Shown: positions 16,148 through 25,822, numbered from the stretch's first letter. The stretch: 64,000 nucleotides of DNA from Rhizobium sp. CF080 (GCF_000282095.2 NZ_AKKC02000008.1:248001-312000); one strand, 5' to 3'. Notes: generated by a model not told the origin, from the sequence alone. Numbers and translations: made by a program.

Positions 16148-16297
16148 GGCTGCCGGACATCTTGTAGATCTCGGCATCGATCGTGGCGGCGTGTCCGCGC
16201 TGCGCTCTTCCCAGATAAATTCCATAGGTATATTTATTTTACCGAAAGTGGCAGTTAAGCTTACCTTTATCGATGGCCTCCGGAGGTAACGCTTCTC

Positions 16298-17689
16298 ATG
16301 ACACAAGAATTCATCCAGGCGCTCCAGCGCGAACTCGCTCCCGATGTCTTTTTTGGTGAGGATATTCCCGTCCGCTTCCACAACGATTGGGGCGGTCTTT
16401 CGCCGGTCGTGCCGCTGGCTTTGGTGCGGCCGCGCACGACGGAACAGGTCTCGGCAACGCTGCGCCTTTGCAACGAGTTCAAGGTGCCGGTCGTACCCCA
16501 GGGCGGTTTGACTGGTCTTGCCGGTGGCGCGCGGCCGATCGAAAATGGCGTGGCGCTGTCGCTCGACCGCATGAACGACATCGAGGAAGTCGATACGGTG
16601 ATGGCGACGATGACGGTTCTGGCCGGCACGCCGCTCAGTGTCATCCAGGCGAAGGCGGAAGAGGCGGGGCTGTTCTTCGGTCTCGATCTCGGAGCTCGGG
16701 ATTCCTGCGTCATCGGCGGCAATCTCGCCACCAATGCCGGCGGCAATCGCGTCATTCGGTTCGGCATGGCGCGCGAACACGTGCTCGGCCTCGAAGTGGT
16801 GCTGCCGGACGGCACGATCGTCACATCGCTGAACAAGATGCTGAAGAACAATGCGGGCTATGACCTCAAGCAGCTGTTCATCGGCTCGGAAGGCACGCTC
16901 GGCGTCATCACCCGTGCCGTGCTGCGGCTGCAGGCGAAGCCCGCGGAACTCGCCAGCGCCTTCTGCGGCTGCCCGGATTTCCCCTCGCTTCTGGAGCTCC
17001 TGAAGAGCGCCCGCCAGGGCATGGGATCGGCGCTGACCTCGTTCGAGGTGATGTGGCCGAGCTTTTACGATTTCATGACGGGTAAGCTTCCTGACCTGCG
17101 TCGCGCCTTCAAGGAGCCGCACGGGATCTATGTGCTGATCGAAACCGGCGGCCGCAATGCCGAAGAAAACCGGGCGCTGCTGGAGCAGGTTCTTTCCGAT
17201 GCGCTGGAAGCCGGCTGGGTTTCCGATGCGGTTCTGCCGTTCTCGGAGCGCGAGACCAGGGACCTCTGGGCGGTGCGCGAAAGCGTATCGGAATACGGCA
17301 AGCTGATGGGGCCGCTGACCGCTTTCGACGTCGGCCTGCCGACCAGCGCCGCCGGCCGGGTGGTCGACGAGATCGAAGCCGCGATGAAAGCCCGTTGGCC
17401 GGACGCGATCGCGCTCAGCTACGGCCATATCGGCGACAGCAACCTGCATCTCGTCTGCAACATTCCGTCGGCCGGCAGTGACCAGCCGCACAAGGAGATC
17501 ACCGAACTCGTCTTCGGCACGATTGCGCGCGAAGGCGGCACGATTTCCGCCGAACACGGGATCGGCCTTCTGAAGAAGCCCTATCTCAAGCTGTCGCGTA
17601 CGCCGGAAGAATTGGCGCTGATGGCGCGCATCAAGGTGGCGCTCGATCCCAACAACATTCTGAATACCGGAAAAGTGCTTTCCGTCTGA
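16298..17689 (+). CDS. FAD-linked 2-hydroxyacid dehydrogenase (GlcD/D-2-hydroxyglutarate dehydrogenase-like)
   Basis: 463 residues of the VAO/PCMH flavoprotein family. An N-terminal FAD-binding domain carries VVPQGGLTGLAGG (about 65-77) and GGNLATNAGGN (about 146-156). A C-terminal FAD-oxidase domain carries YGHIGDSNLHL and SAEHGIGLLKK. These signatures are typical of enzymes that oxidise D-lactate, glycolate or D-2-hydroxyglutarate and pass electrons to a quinone or ETF. No GlcE/GlcF partners are adjacent, so the single-subunit D-2-hydroxyglutarate/D-lactate type is more likely. GGAGGT lies about 10 bp before the ATG. A GGTA-N9-TACC element at 16227-16243 might be the operator for the GntR protein encoded just downstream. 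Confidence 0.82.
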   Translation: MTQEFIQALQRELAPDVFFGEDIPVRFHNDWGGLSPVVPLALVRPRTTEQVSATLRLCNEFKVPVVPQGGLTGLAGGARPIENGVALSLDRMNDIEEVDTVMATMTVLAGTPLSVIQAKAEEAGLFFGLDLGARDSCVIGGNLATNAGGNRVIRFGMAREHVLGLEVVLPDGTIVTSLNKMLKNNAGYDLKQLFIGSEGTLGVITRAVLRLQAKPAELASAFCGCPDFPSLLELLKSARQGMGSALTSFEVMWPSFYDFMTGKLPDLRRAFKEPHGIYVLIETGGRNAEENRALLEQVLSDALEAGWVSDAVLPFSERETRDLWAVRESVSEYGKLMGPLTAFDVGLPTSAAGRVVDEIEAAMKARWPDAIALSYGHIGDSNLHLVCNIPSAGSDQPHKEITELVFGTIAREGGTISAEHGIGLLKKPYLKLSRTPEELALMARIKVALDPNNILNTGKVLSV

Positions 17690-17707
17690 GCGGGATAGGA
17701 GGTGCCG

Positions 17708-18478
17708 GTGAATCGACATTTTCAGCCAGTCAAGGTGCTGCTGCCGAACGAAGAGGTGGCGCGCCGGCTTGCCGATGCCATCAGGACAGGATTTTTCCGG
17801 CTCGGCTCCCGCCTTCCTTCCGAACGCAGCATCGCCGAACAGATGCAGGTGAGCCGCCCAACCGTGCGCGAGGCGGTGAAGCTGCTGGTCGAGGCCAACA
17901 TCCTCAACGTCAAGCCGGGCGCCGGCGGCGGCACGTTCGTCAGCAGCGAGATCGTGCCGCTCGACCTGATCGTGCCGAGGCCGGACATGCGGCCGGGGGA
18001 TATCGACGAGGCCATCGAGGTGCGCCGGCTGATCCTGCCCTGGGTGGCGCAGACCGCCTCGCAATATGCCGAGGATGTCGATTTCGACCGGATGCGGGAG
18101 GCGATCCGGTTCGGCCGGGATGCACTGCCGCCGCCGGAGGTGACCAAGAGCAGCCCGGAGCATATCAATTCGATCATCATCGCTTCGATGCGGTTCGACC
18201 TCGCCCTGGCGCAGGCGACCCGCAACAGCCTTGTCCTGGAACTGATGGAACTGCTGCTGCAATGGGTGGAGCCGATGCGGCGCGGGACGCTGCATACGCG
18301 GGCCGATCTCGCGCTGTCGCTCGAATTGGTCGAGATCATGATGCAGGCGATCGAATCCGGCGATCCGGCGCAGATCTCCGAGATCACCGAAATGCGGCTC
18401 GGCATTCTGGAAAATGCGCTTGAGGAACAGACCGGACGACGCCTTCGCCGCAACCGTAGGCGGGCCAGCGCGGGCTGA
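17708..18478 (+). CDS. GntR family transcriptional regulator (FadR/FCD subfamily)
   Basis: 256 residues. It has an N-terminal winged HTH (about 10-70; RLPSERSIAEQM, VSRPTVREAVKLL, GGGTFV) and an all-helical FCD-type ligand domain. The start is the GTG at 17708 with AGGAGG at 17697-17702. An earlier GTG at 17702 lies within that site and is unlikely. It is 18 bp downstream of the flavin dehydrogenase gene and probably controls that operon in response to a hydroxy- or keto-acid. Its stop codon abuts the stop of the converging rhaK gene with no intervening base. Confidence 0.85.
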   Translation: MNRHFQPVKVLLPNEEVARRLADAIRTGFFRLGSRLPSERSIAEQMQVSRPTVREAVKLLVEANILNVKPGAGGGTFVSSEIVPLDLIVPRPDMRPGDIDEAIEVRRLILPWVAQTASQYAEDVDFDRMREAIRFGRDALPPPEVTKSSPEHINSIIIASMRFDLALAQATRNSLVLELMELLLQWVEPMRRGTLHTRADLALSLELVEIMMQAIESGDPAQISEITEMRLGILENALEEQTGRRLRRNRRRASAG

Positions 18479-19852
18479 TCAGCGCTCCAGCCTTTCGTGC
18501 CAGGCGGTGCGATAGGCTGCAACGTCCCAGGATGGCGCGGGCACGGCGCGGCCGGGTTTGGTGTTCGGCGAAATGCCGGCCAGAAGCGCTGCGCCCTGGC
18601 TGGTGCCGGTCGAGCCGGGGAGGGCGACCACCTGGCGGCCGAGCAGAGCCGTCAGCGCCTGAAGATAGGCCGGATTGGTGGAGAAAGGGCCTTCGACCAG
18701 AACCGGCCCCTTGGCGCCGATGAGGTCGAGGCAGGTCTGCGTCATCAGCGCGAGATAGAGGCAGGCTGCCGCCCAGCGCTGGTCGGTCGAAGCAGTGGTT
18801 TCGTTGATCCATTGGCGCTCGTGGCCCGGGAAGGGGCCGGAGCCGGCGGCAATGTTGGGCAGGAGCATCAGGCCTTTTCCGATGACATCCGGCATGGCTG
18901 CAAGGGCAGCTTCCGGCGAAAGTGCGCCGAGTTCCGCTGTCAGCATCTCGAACTCGCGGCCGCCCATGAAGCGGCTCGAGGGCACGGCGCGGCCATAGGC
19001 GTCGAGATTGGCAAGTGCGTCGCGCTGCGGATCGAGATGATCGAGATCGCCGCCGACGGCGAAATTGATAACCCAGGTGCCGGTGGAGACGACTGCGAAG
19101 GGCGGCTCGCGGCCGACTAGATGCGGCAGCAGCGAGGCATTGGAATCATGGATGCCGCAGTGGACCGGGATGGGTGTCGGAAGGCCGATCTGGGCTGCGA
19201 TGTGTGGCAATAGCGGACCGAGCGTGTCGAAGGCCGAACGGACCGGCGCCATCAGGTCGCGGATGCCGAGCGCATCGACCAGCGGGGAATAGGTGCCTTC
19301 GCGCGGCCGCCAGAGATCGGTGTGGCAGCCGAGCGAGGTGACTTCGTTCGCCGCCACCCCGGTCAGCTGGAACGCCCAATATTGCGGATAGGTGAGGATG
19401 GTGCGGGTGCGGGCAAAGGCTTCGGGAAACGCCGTCTTCTGGTAATGAAGCTGGGCACCGACATTCAGGCCACCGGACAGGGACGGCGAGAAGGTTTCCG
19501 AAAAGGGCGGGCGGATCGACTGATAGGCTCTGCGGATATCTTCCGGATATTCGTGTTCGTAATCGAGCACGGGCAGGGCAAGTCCGCCCTCGGCATCGAG
19601 AAGCACCGCCGATGCGCCGTGGGTGGTGATGGAGATCGCATCGAAGCCGGGCTGCGCGGCAAAGACGGACAGCGCTTCGAGCACGAAAGCCCAGAGCGCC
19701 TCGATATCGTAGTGCGGATAGGGCGGCCCTGACAGAACCCGGTTCGGCGCGCGCCTTTCGGCGCTCTCCTCGCCGGTCGCGCAGTCGAGCACGACGACCT
19801 TGGCATTGGTCTTGCCGATATCGAGGACGGCGATCTTTTGCGGCTTCGTCAT
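18479..19852 (-). CDS. rhaK: L-rhamnulose/rhamnose kinase of the rhizobial rhamnose regulon
   Basis: 457 residues of the FGGY carbohydrate kinase family, with the ATPase-fold phosphate 1 motif [13 protein letters not shown] near the N-terminus and a C-terminal EGPF and GTSQGAALL region. It phosphorylates the rhamnose-derived sugar before aldol cleavage. In R. leguminosarum, RhaK is also needed for the ABC transporter to work, an established but unusual feature. The start is the ATG at 19852, overlapping the rhaU stop by 4 bp (ATGA), so the longer open frame is rejected. It is the last gene of rhaRSTPQUK. Confidence 0.88.
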   Translation of the reverse strand: MTKPQKIAVLDIGKTNAKVVVLDCATGEESAERRAPNRVLSGPPYPHYDIEALWAFVLEALSVFAAQPGFDAISITTHGASAVLLDAEGGLALPVLDYEHEYPEDIRRAYQSIRPPFSETFSPSLSGGLNVGAQLHYQKTAFPEAFARTRTILTYPQYWAFQLTGVAANEVTSLGCHTDLWRPREGTYSPLVDALGIRDLMAPVRSAFDTLGPLLPHIAAQIGLPTPIPVHCGIHDSNASLLPHLVGREPPFAVVSTGTWVINFAVGGDLDHLDPQRDALANLDAYGRAVPSSRFMGGREFEMLTAELGALSPEAALAAMPDVIGKGLMLLPNIAAGSGPFPGHERQWINETTASTDQRWAAACLYLALMTQTCLDLIGAKGPVLVEGPFSTNPAYLQALTALLGRQVVALPGSTGTSQGAALLAGISPNTKPGRAVPAPSWDVAAYRTAWHERLER

Positions 19853-20169
19853 GGCAGGTGGAAGACCGTCACCAGATCGCTCTGGACCGGCGAATTGTCC
19901 GGATTGGTTTCCATGAGGTCGGCCATGTAAGCCCACCATTTCTTCATTACCGGGTGTTCGGGCAGGCTCGCCATCGTATGGTCCGCAGGTCGTGTCAGCA
20001 CGCCGAACAGCGTATTGGTCTCGCGGTCGAGGTGGATTGAATAGTCGCTGGCGCCGGCTTGGTGCAGGAGATCCACGAGTTCCGGCCAGATCTCGTCGTG
20101 GCGCCTGCGGTACTCTGCTTCCATGCCCGGATAAAGCTTCATCTTGAAGGCGTGCTTTTCGAGCGTCAT
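19849..20169 (-). CDS. rhaU: L-rhamnose mutarotase
   Basis: 106 residues, the normal size. It closely resembles E. coli Rha[13 protein letters not shown] carries the catalytic Tyr20 and His24 (RhaM Tyr18/His22), followed by WWAYMADLM and the conserved NPDNSPV near the C-terminus. It interconverts alpha- and beta-L-rhamnose in the cytoplasm. The start is the ATG at 20169, sharing one base with the rhaQ stop. The upstream extension of the frame only shadows rhaQ. It is coupled to rhaK downstream by a 4-bp overlap. Confidence 0.93.
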   Translation of the reverse strand: MTLEKHAFKMKLYPGMEAEYRRRHDEIWPELVDLLHQAGASDYSIHLDRETNTLFGVLTRPADHTMASLPEHPVMKKWWAYMADLMETNPDNSPVQSDLVTVFHLP

Positions 20170-21167
20170 CAGCTCATTTCCTTGATGCGGCGGGCGATGA
20201 TCGGGATGGCGATGGTGATGATCAAGAGCAGGCCGACGAAGATCGACATGACGATGCCGGGCACGTTGAGCAGGCCGAGCCCGAAGGTGACGAGGCCCAT
20301 GACAAACGCGGCGATGACGACACCGGCGATCGTACCCGCGCCGCCGAGGATGGAGACGCCGCCGAGCACGACCATGGTGACGACTTCGAGTTCCCACCCT
20401 TGCGCGATCGAAGGGCGGGTCGAGCCGAGCCGGGAGGTGAGGCAGACGGACGCGACGCCGGCCATCAGCCCGGTCAGCAAGAAGAGGATGAACTTCACGC
20501 GCTCCACCGGAATGCCGGAAAAGCGCGCCGCGAATTCGTTGTTGCCGATCACATAGACCTGCCTTCCGAAATTCGTGGCGTGCAGCAGGATGCCGAAAGC
20601 TGCGGCAAGCACGATGAACAGCACGAATTCGAAGGAAAAGACCCAGGCAACATAGCCCTGGCCGAAATAGGCGAAACTTGCCGGATATTTGCCATAGGCC
20701 TGGTCGCCGAGGACGATATAGGAAATGCCGCGGAAGAGGCTCATGGTGCCGATGGTCACGACGATCGACGGCAGTCTGAGGCCGGCGACGAGCAGGCCGT
20801 TAAACGCGCCGCAGACAAGCCCGGTGCCGATGCCGATCGCCACCAGCCCCGGTGTGCCGATGCCGGCCTGGGCGGCGGCGCCCATCGCGGTCGAGGCGAG
20901 CGCGATGATCGCCGCCACCGACAGATCGATCTCGCCGGCGATGACGAGCAGCGCCATGGCAAAGGCGATCATCGCCTTTTCGGTGAAGTTGAAGGTGGCG
21001 TCGGAGAGGTTCCAGGCGTTCAGAAAGTAAGGCGAGGCGAACGAATTGAAGACGAATATCAGCACCGCCACGCCGAAAAGCAGGACTTCCCAGCTTGCCA
21101 GGAGGCGCGAGGTTCTGCTGCCGAGCCTATCGGGGATGACCCGTTTTGCGGAAACGACGTCGCTCAT
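20169..21167 (-). CDS. rhaQ: L-rhamnose ABC transporter permease
   Basis: 332 residues, a BPD_transp_2 (ribose/RbsC-type) permease with about 8-10 hydrophobic segments, e.g. [17 protein letters not shown] and the C-terminal [17 protein letters not shown]. It contains the family motif [27 protein letters not shown]. It partners with RhaP to form the inner-membrane channel. The start ATG overlaps the rhaP stop by 4 bp. The identification as rhaQ rests on the operon order rhaS-T-P-Q-U-K. Confidence 0.88.
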   Translation of the reverse strand: MSDVVSAKRVIPDRLGSRTSRLLASWEVLLFGVAVLIFVFNSFASPYFLNAWNLSDATFNFTEKAMIAFAMALLVIAGEIDLSVAAIIALASTAMGAAAQAGIGTPGLVAIGIGTGLVCGAFNGLLVAGLRLPSIVVTIGTMSLFRGISYIVLGDQAYGKYPASFAYFGQGYVAWVFSFEFVLFIVLAAAFGILLHATNFGRQVYVIGNNEFAARFSGIPVERVKFILFLLTGLMAGVASVCLTSRLGSTRPSIAQGWELEVVTMVVLGGVSILGGAGTIAGVVIAAFVMGLVTFGLGLLNVPGIVMSIFVGLLLIITIAIPIIARRIKEMS

Positions 21168-22153
21168 GCGGAGACCTCCCTTGCGCCGCGATCACGCAGG
21201 ATGATGCGGCCGGCCTTGCGTTCGGCGCGGGCGTTGAAGACGACGGCGAGCACGATGACGATGCCGGAGATCGCCATCTGCGCAAACGGCGAGATGCCGA
21301 TGACGGGCAGCGCGTTCTTGATGACGCCGAGGAAAAGCGCGCCGAGCACGGCGCCGGCAACCGAGCCGATGCCGCCGGCAATCGAGATTCCGCCGATCAC
21401 GCAGGCCGCAACCGTGTCCAGTTCGAAACCGGCGGCGATATCGACATAGGCGACCGCGTAGCGCGATACCCAGAGATAGCCGGAAAGGCCGGCGAGCGCG
21501 CCCGATACGACGAAGGCAAGGAACTTGGTCCAGCCGATATCGATACCGGCATAGATCGCCGCGGTCGGGTTGCCGCCGGATGCATAGGCCGCGCGGCCGA
21601 AGGGCAGGCGGTTCAGCACGAACCAGGCGCCGAGCACGATGAGGATGGCGATCCAGGAGAGAATCGGCAGGCCCAGCACCGGCATTCGCGGGATGTTGAG
21701 GAAGGTAGGTCCCATCTGGTGGGCATTCACCCAGCCGCCGCCCGACAACACGAAGGCCATGCCGCGATAGATGGTCAGCGTTCCGAGCGTGACGACGATC
21801 GGCGGGATCCGCAGCGCCCAGACGAGGTAGCCGTTGATCGCCCCGAGAAAGGCGCCGATGCCGATGGCCATGACGATGAGCAGGGCCAGCGGCAGGTCGG
21901 GGTAGGCGGCATTGGTCATGGCGACCGCCATGCCGGTGAAGGCAAGGTTGGCGGCGACCGAGAGATCGATCGACTTGGTCAGGATCACCGTCATCTGGCC
22001 GAGCGCCAGGATGATCAGGATCGAGGTGTCGTTGAAGATGTTGGCGAGATTGCCGGGCTCGGCAAAGCCGGGTGCGCGGGTAGAAAAGCCAGCGATCATC
22101 AAGGCTATGATGATGGTAAGCAGGATTTCGCGGTTCTTCAGGAGGCGGTTCAT
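21164..22153 (-). CDS. rhaP: L-rhamnose ABC transporter permease
   Basis: 329 residues of the BPD_transp_2 family, with the same landmarks as RhaQ (INGYLVWALRIPPIVVTLGT in the middle; TVAACVIGGISIAGGIGSV near the C-terminus). GGAG lies about 6 bp upstream of the ATG, and 10 bp separate it from the rhaT stop. It forms a heterodimeric permease with RhaQ. Confidence 0.88.
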   Translation of the reverse strand: MNRLLKNREILLTIIIALMIAGFSTRAPGFAEPGNLANIFNDTSILIILALGQMTVILTKSIDLSVAANLAFTGMAVAMTNAAYPDLPLALLIVMAIGIGAFLGAINGYLVWALRIPPIVVTLGTLTIYRGMAFVLSGGGWVNAHQMGPTFLNIPRMPVLGLPILSWIAILIVLGAWFVLNRLPFGRAAYASGGNPTAAIYAGIDIGWTKFLAFVVSGALAGLSGYLWVSRYAVAYVDIAAGFELDTVAACVIGGISIAGGIGSVAGAVLGALFLGVIKNALPVIGISPFAQMAISGIVIVLAVVFNARAERKAGRIILRDRGAREVSA

Positions 22154-22163
22154 GGGTTTCTCC

Positions 22164-23708
22164 TCACTGATTGCCGGTCGCGGCGCGCACCAGCGCTTCG
22201 GCGCTCAAGGCCTCGCGCTCAAACATGCCGGCGGCCAGGCCTTCCCGCATCACCATCACCCGGTCCGACATGCCGAGAATTTCGGGAAGCTCGGACGAGA
22301 CCATGACGATCGACAGGCCTTCGGCGGCGAGTTCGCCGATGAAGGCGTGAACGGCGGCCTTGGAGCCGATGTCTATGCCCTTGGTCGGCTCGTCGAGAAT
22401 GATCACCTTCGGCTGTGTCGCCAACCACTTACCGATGACGACCTTCTGCTGATTGCCGCCGGAGAGCGTGCCGACCGGGACCGAAAGGGCGGCGGCGCGC
22501 AGGTCCAGCCGTTCGGCATATTTTCGCGCAAGCGCCAATTCGTTGGCGGCCTTGAGGAAACCGGAGCGCGATGTCTTGCCGAGCGACGGCAGCGACATGT
22601 TCTGAAAAATAGGCATGGGCAGCGCCAGGCCGTGGCGGCCGCGCTCCTCCGGCACGTAGACGATGCCGGCACGGATTGCATCGCCCGAGGAGCGGATGTC
22701 GAGCGGCTTGCCTTCCAGCACCAGTTGGCCGGACGAGGGCCGGGTCACGCCGAACAGCGATTGGCAGAGTTCCGAGCGGCCGGCGCCGATCAGGCCGTAG
22801 AGCCCAAGGATTTCGCCGCGGCGAAGTTCGAAGGAAATGTCGCGGAATTCCGTCGGGTGGCAGTAGTTCTCGACGCGGAAGACCGGCGCGCCGATCGCAA
22901 CCTCGACCTTGGGGAAAACGTCCTTCACGTCGCGGCCGACCATCAGCCGGACGATCTCGTCCTGCGGCGTCTGCTTCAACCGGCCCTGGCCGACGGCGCG
23001 GCCATCGCGGAAAACCACGAAATTCTCGGCGATCTCGTAGACCTCGTCGAACTTGTGGCTGATGAAAAGGATCGCCTTGCCCCGCCGTTTCAGGCCTTCG
23101 ACGATGCGGAAGAGGTCGTCGATCTCCTTGCGGGACAGGGCTGCCGTCGGTTCGTCCATGATGACGATGCGCGCCTCGACCGACAGCGCCCGGGCGATCG
23201 CCACAAGATGGCGCTGGGCGATCGAGAGGTCGCGCAGCCGGATCGTCGGGTCGATCTCGCTTTCGAGCTGCAGCATGAGGGCCTTGGCGCCGGAATTGAT
23301 CTTCCGCCAGTCGATCGTGCCGAAGCGGGTGCGCGGGGCATGGCCGAGAAAGATGTTTTCCGCGACGCTCAGTTCGTCGAAGAGCACGGTTTCCTGATGG
23401 ATGGCGGTGACGCCTGCATCGATCGCTGCCTGCGCGCTGGCGAACGTAGTGGGCACGCCGTCGATCAGGATCTCGCCCTCGTTCGGGCGGTAGATGCCAG
23501 TCAAGATCTTGACCAGCGTCGACTTGCCGGCGCCGTTTTCGCCGATCAGTGCCGTCACCTGGCCGGGGTAAAGCTTGATGCTGACCCCATCCAGGGCTTT
23601 GACGCCCGGAAAGATCTGGCTGATGCCGCGCATTTCCAGGATCGGCATTGCTTCCGTCGTCGGTGCCGGTTGGGGCGATCGGTCTTGAATTTTCGTTACG
23701 CCGTTCAT
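22164..23708 (-). CDS. rhaT: L-rhamnose ABC transporter, dual-domain ATP-binding protein
   Basis: About 514 residues of the RbsA/MglA class with two ABC domains. The first has a normal Walker A (GENGAGKST) and MDEPTAAL. The second has the usual degenerate Walker A (GLIGAGRSE), with LSGGNQQK and LDEPTKGID, as is normal in sugar importers of this class. The start is probably the ATG at 23708. A GTG at 23714 in the same frame is possible, and the ribosome-binding site is weak. A RIME-like palindromic repeat lies between this gene and rhaS, which may adjust mRNA levels. Confidence 0.9.
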   Translation of the reverse strand: MNGVTKIQDRSPQPAPTTEAMPILEMRGISQIFPGVKALDGVSIKLYPGQVTALIGENGAGKSTLVKILTGIYRPNEGEILIDGVPTTFASAQAAIDAGVTAIHQETVLFDELSVAENIFLGHAPRTRFGTIDWRKINSGAKALMLQLESEIDPTIRLRDLSIAQRHLVAIARALSVEARIVIMDEPTAALSRKEIDDLFRIVEGLKRRGKAILFISHKFDEVYEIAENFVVFRDGRAVGQGRLKQTPQDEIVRLMVGRDVKDVFPKVEVAIGAPVFRVENYCHPTEFRDISFELRRGEILGLYGLIGAGRSELCQSLFGVTRPSSGQLVLEGKPLDIRSSGDAIRAGIVYVPEERGRHGLALPMPIFQNMSLPSLGKTSRSGFLKAANELALARKYAERLDLRAAALSVPVGTLSGGNQQKVVIGKWLATQPKVIILDEPTKGIDIGSKAAVHAFIGELAAEGLSIVMVSSELPEILGMSDRVMVMREGLAAGMFEREALSAEALVRAATGNQ

Positions 23709-23769
23709 CAGCACATTTCCGACAGATCATGAGATATACGCGGCCGTTTAGCTATGGCGCGGCAAACAT

Positions 23770-23831
23770 CTTCTCCCCAGCGGTGAGAAGATGCCGGCAG
23801 GCGGATGAGGGGGCGCTCCCGCCTGCCGGCA
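23770..23831. repeat. RIME-like palindromic intergenic repeat between rhaS and rhaT
   Basis: It begins with TTCTCCCC (23771-23778) and an imperfect GAGAAG partner. A perfect 12-bp stem follows (23793-23804 with 23819-23830) around GATGAGGGGGCGCT. The pattern is that of the Rhizobium-specific intergenic mosaic elements. It lies within the rhaS-rhaT intergenic region. Confidence 0.65.
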
Positions 23832-23847
23832 AGTGGAGTTCTCCGGA

Positions 23848-24843
23848 TCAGAAGATCTTGGAGAACTCATCGATGTTCTTGGCATTATAGACGAACGGGT
23901 CGGCCATGGCGGCTTCGCCATTGTCGCCCACCTTGATCGAGCCCATGCGACCGGCCTTGATCGCCGAACCGGGCTTGGCGTCGGTATCGCCCTTGACGAG
24001 GTGGTAGGCGATCTGGGTGGCCGAATAACCGAGGTCGATCGGGTTCCAGATGGCGAATTCTTTGGTCGCGCCGGACTTGATGGCGCCGGCCATTTCGGAC
24101 GGCAGGCCGAGACCGGTCACGTAGACTTTGCCGATCATGCCGGCATCCTTGACGGCCTGCGAGGCGGCCAGCACGCCGACCGTGGTCGGGGCGACGATGA
24201 CCTTGACGTTCGGCTGCGATTTCAGGAGGCCCTGCGCTTCGCGGTAGGACTTGTCGGCGAGGTCGTCACCATAGACCGTGGTTGCGAGGTTCAGGCCGGG
24301 GAAATCCTTGAGCTGCTTCTTCATCTCGGCAATCCAGGTGTTCTGGTTCGTCGAGGTGGTGGTGGCCGAGAGGATGGCGAAATCGCCCTTGCCGCCTTCG
24401 AGATGGTCCTTGGCGAGCGTCAGGCACATCTTACCGATCAGCTCGTTGGAGGACGGGTTCAGGTGCATTATGCGGCCTTCCTTGGCCACCGCCGAATCCC
24501 AGGAGATCACCTTGATGCCGCGCTGTGCGGCCTTCTTCAGCGCCGGGATGACGGCATCCGGATCGTTGGCGGAGATGGCAATCGCATCCACCCCTTGAGC
24601 GATCAGCGAGTTGATCACTTCGATCTGGCCTTCGGCCGTCGTGGACGTCGGGCCGGTATAGATGACCTGGACGCCGCCGAGTTCCTTGGCGGCTTCCTGA
24701 GCGCCCTTGTTGGCGGCTTCGAAGAAGCCGTTGCCGAGCGATTTGACGACAAGCGCGATCTTCATGTCGGCGGCACCTGCTGCCGTCGTCATTGCGGCGA
24801 AGGCAAGTGCCACGCCGAGGGCAAGTTTCTTTGCAAGTTTCAT
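23848..24843 (-). CDS. rhaS: L-rhamnose ABC transporter periplasmic binding protein
   Basis: 331 residues with a Sec signal (about 1-25, MKLAKKLALGVALAFAA then AAGA/ADMKIAL) and a Peripla_BP_4 (ribose-binding-type) fold. Landmarks include VKSLGNGFFEAANKGAQEAA and the sugar-binding-protein motif AISANDPDAV. The start is the ATG at 24843 with GGGAGGACC upstream. The first 35 codons of the longer open frame overlap the ribosome-binding site and the spacer after rhaR. It captures L-rhamnose for RhaPQT. Confidence 0.9.
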   Translation of the reverse strand: MKLAKKLALGVALAFAAMTTAAGAADMKIALVVKSLGNGFFEAANKGAQEAAKELGGVQVIYTGPTSTTAEGQIEVINSLIAQGVDAIAISANDPDAVIPALKKAAQRGIKVISWDSAVAKEGRIMHLNPSSNELIGKMCLTLAKDHLEGGKGDFAILSATTTSTNQNTWIAEMKKQLKDFPGLNLATTVYGDDLADKSYREAQGLLKSQPNVKVIVAPTTVGVLAASQAVKDAGMIGKVYVTGLGLPSEMAGAIKSGATKEFAIWNPIDLGYSATQIAYHLVKGDTDAKPGSAIKAGRMGSIKVGDNGEAAMADPFVYNAKNIDEFSKIF

Positions 24844-24892
24844 GGTTGGTCCTCCCAGTTGATAGTTCGATCTTCCTCCCGCCGGTCGCTCC

Positions 24893-25708
24893 TCATGCGG
24901 CCGACGAGGAATCCTCCTTGGCCAGGTCCGCGGCTGCGGCACCGGCAATGATCAGCTTGACGCCCGCATCCTCGATCATCCGTGCGGCGTCGTCGGTTAC
25001 ACCGTCATCGGTGATAACGGTCGTCACCCGCTCCAGCGGGCAGAGGATGAGGCTCGAGCGGCGCGAAAATTTCGACGAATCCACCATCACGATCAGTTCT
25101 TCAGCCTGGTGCATCAGCTTCTGCTCGCTCTGGATCACCAGCGCGTCGGCTTCCATCACACCGAGCGGGCCGACCCCCTGTGCCCCGATGAACATGCGCC
25201 GCGCATAAAAATTGCGGATCGCATCATTGTCGAAGGGCGACAGGATCAGGCTCTGCTCGCGATAGATCGCGCCGCCCGGTATCGTCACCGTGCTCTTCGA
25301 GTGCTTGACCAGATGTTCGGCGATCGCGAACGAATTGGTCATCACCTGCAAGCGGCGCGCCGACATGAAATGCACCATCTGGAACGTGGTCGTGCCGCCG
25401 TTGATGATGACGCTGTCGCCTTCGTCGCAAAGTTCGACCGCGCGCCTGGCAATTGCGCGCTTCTTGTCGATATTGACCGATTCCGACACCCGGAACGATC
25501 GGGCGGCAAGCTGGCCGATCTGCGGAGGATGAACGGCTTCCGCGCCGCCGCGGACGCGCCGGAGCTTGCCCTGAACGTGCAGGGAAGCGATGTCGCGCCG
25601 GATCGTTGCTTCCGAAGCCTCGGTCAATTCGGCGATATCCTGCACCGTGATGACGGGCTTTTCCTGGATCGCGCTCAAGATGATGCGATGGCGTTCACGT
25701 TCGTGCAT
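24893..25708 (-). CDS. rhaR: DeoR family repressor of the rhamnose regulon
   Basis: 271 residues. It has an N-terminal DeoR-type HTH (about 5-57, ITVQDIAELTEASEATIRRD) and a sugar-phosphate-sensing DeoRC domain with VIINGGTTT and GGAIYRE. In rhizobia RhaR is the negative regulator of both rhaRSTPQUK and rhaDI. A pair of near-identical inverted operators lies directly upstream at 25750-25822, in the divergent region shared with rhaD. GGAGGAG precedes the ATG. Confidence 0.88.
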   Translation of the reverse strand: MHERERHRIILSAIQEKPVITVQDIAELTEASEATIRRDIASLHVQGKLRRVRGGAEAVHPPQIGQLAARSFRVSESVNIDKKRAIARRAVELCDEGDSVIINGGTTTFQMVHFMSARRLQVMTNSFAIAEHLVKHSKSTVTIPGGAIYREQSLILSPFDNDAIRNFYARRMFIGAQGVGPLGVMEADALVIQSEQKLMHQAEELIVMVDSSKFSRRSSLILCPLERVTTVITDDGVTDDAARMIEDAGVKLIIAGAAAADLAKEDSSSAA

Positions 25709-25749
25709 GGGCTCCTCCTCGCCGACAACTATTGCCGGAAAATTTATGA

Positions 25750-25822
25750 TGTCAATCAGAAACGATCAAATTCGCTTTTATTGCGTTGCACAATGAAAGT
25801 TTATGATCGTTTGTGATTGACA
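25750..25822. promoter_or_regulatory. Twin inverted operator for RhaR between rhaR and rhaD
   Basis: TGTCAATCAGAAACGATCAA (25750-25769, then A) and, inverted, TGTCAATCACAAACGATCAT (25822-25803, then A) match at 19 of 21 positions. Their centres are 52 bp apart, five helical turns, which would suit DNA looping or cooperative binding by a DeoR repressor. They sit between the divergent rhaR and rhaD starts. Confidence 0.7.

Noticed and set aside
16227..16243. GGTA-N9-TACC as a firm GntR operator
   Set aside because: Only 4-bp arms and no second copy; kept as a passing remark in the dehydrogenase entry.
14381..18295. 1304-codon open frame on the minus strand
   Set aside because: It is antisense to the DUF917 end, hydantoinase, FAD dehydrogenase and GntR genes, all of which have clear family motifs. 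The translation is Arg/His/Asp-rich with no domain, as is usual for antisense frames in high-GC DNA.
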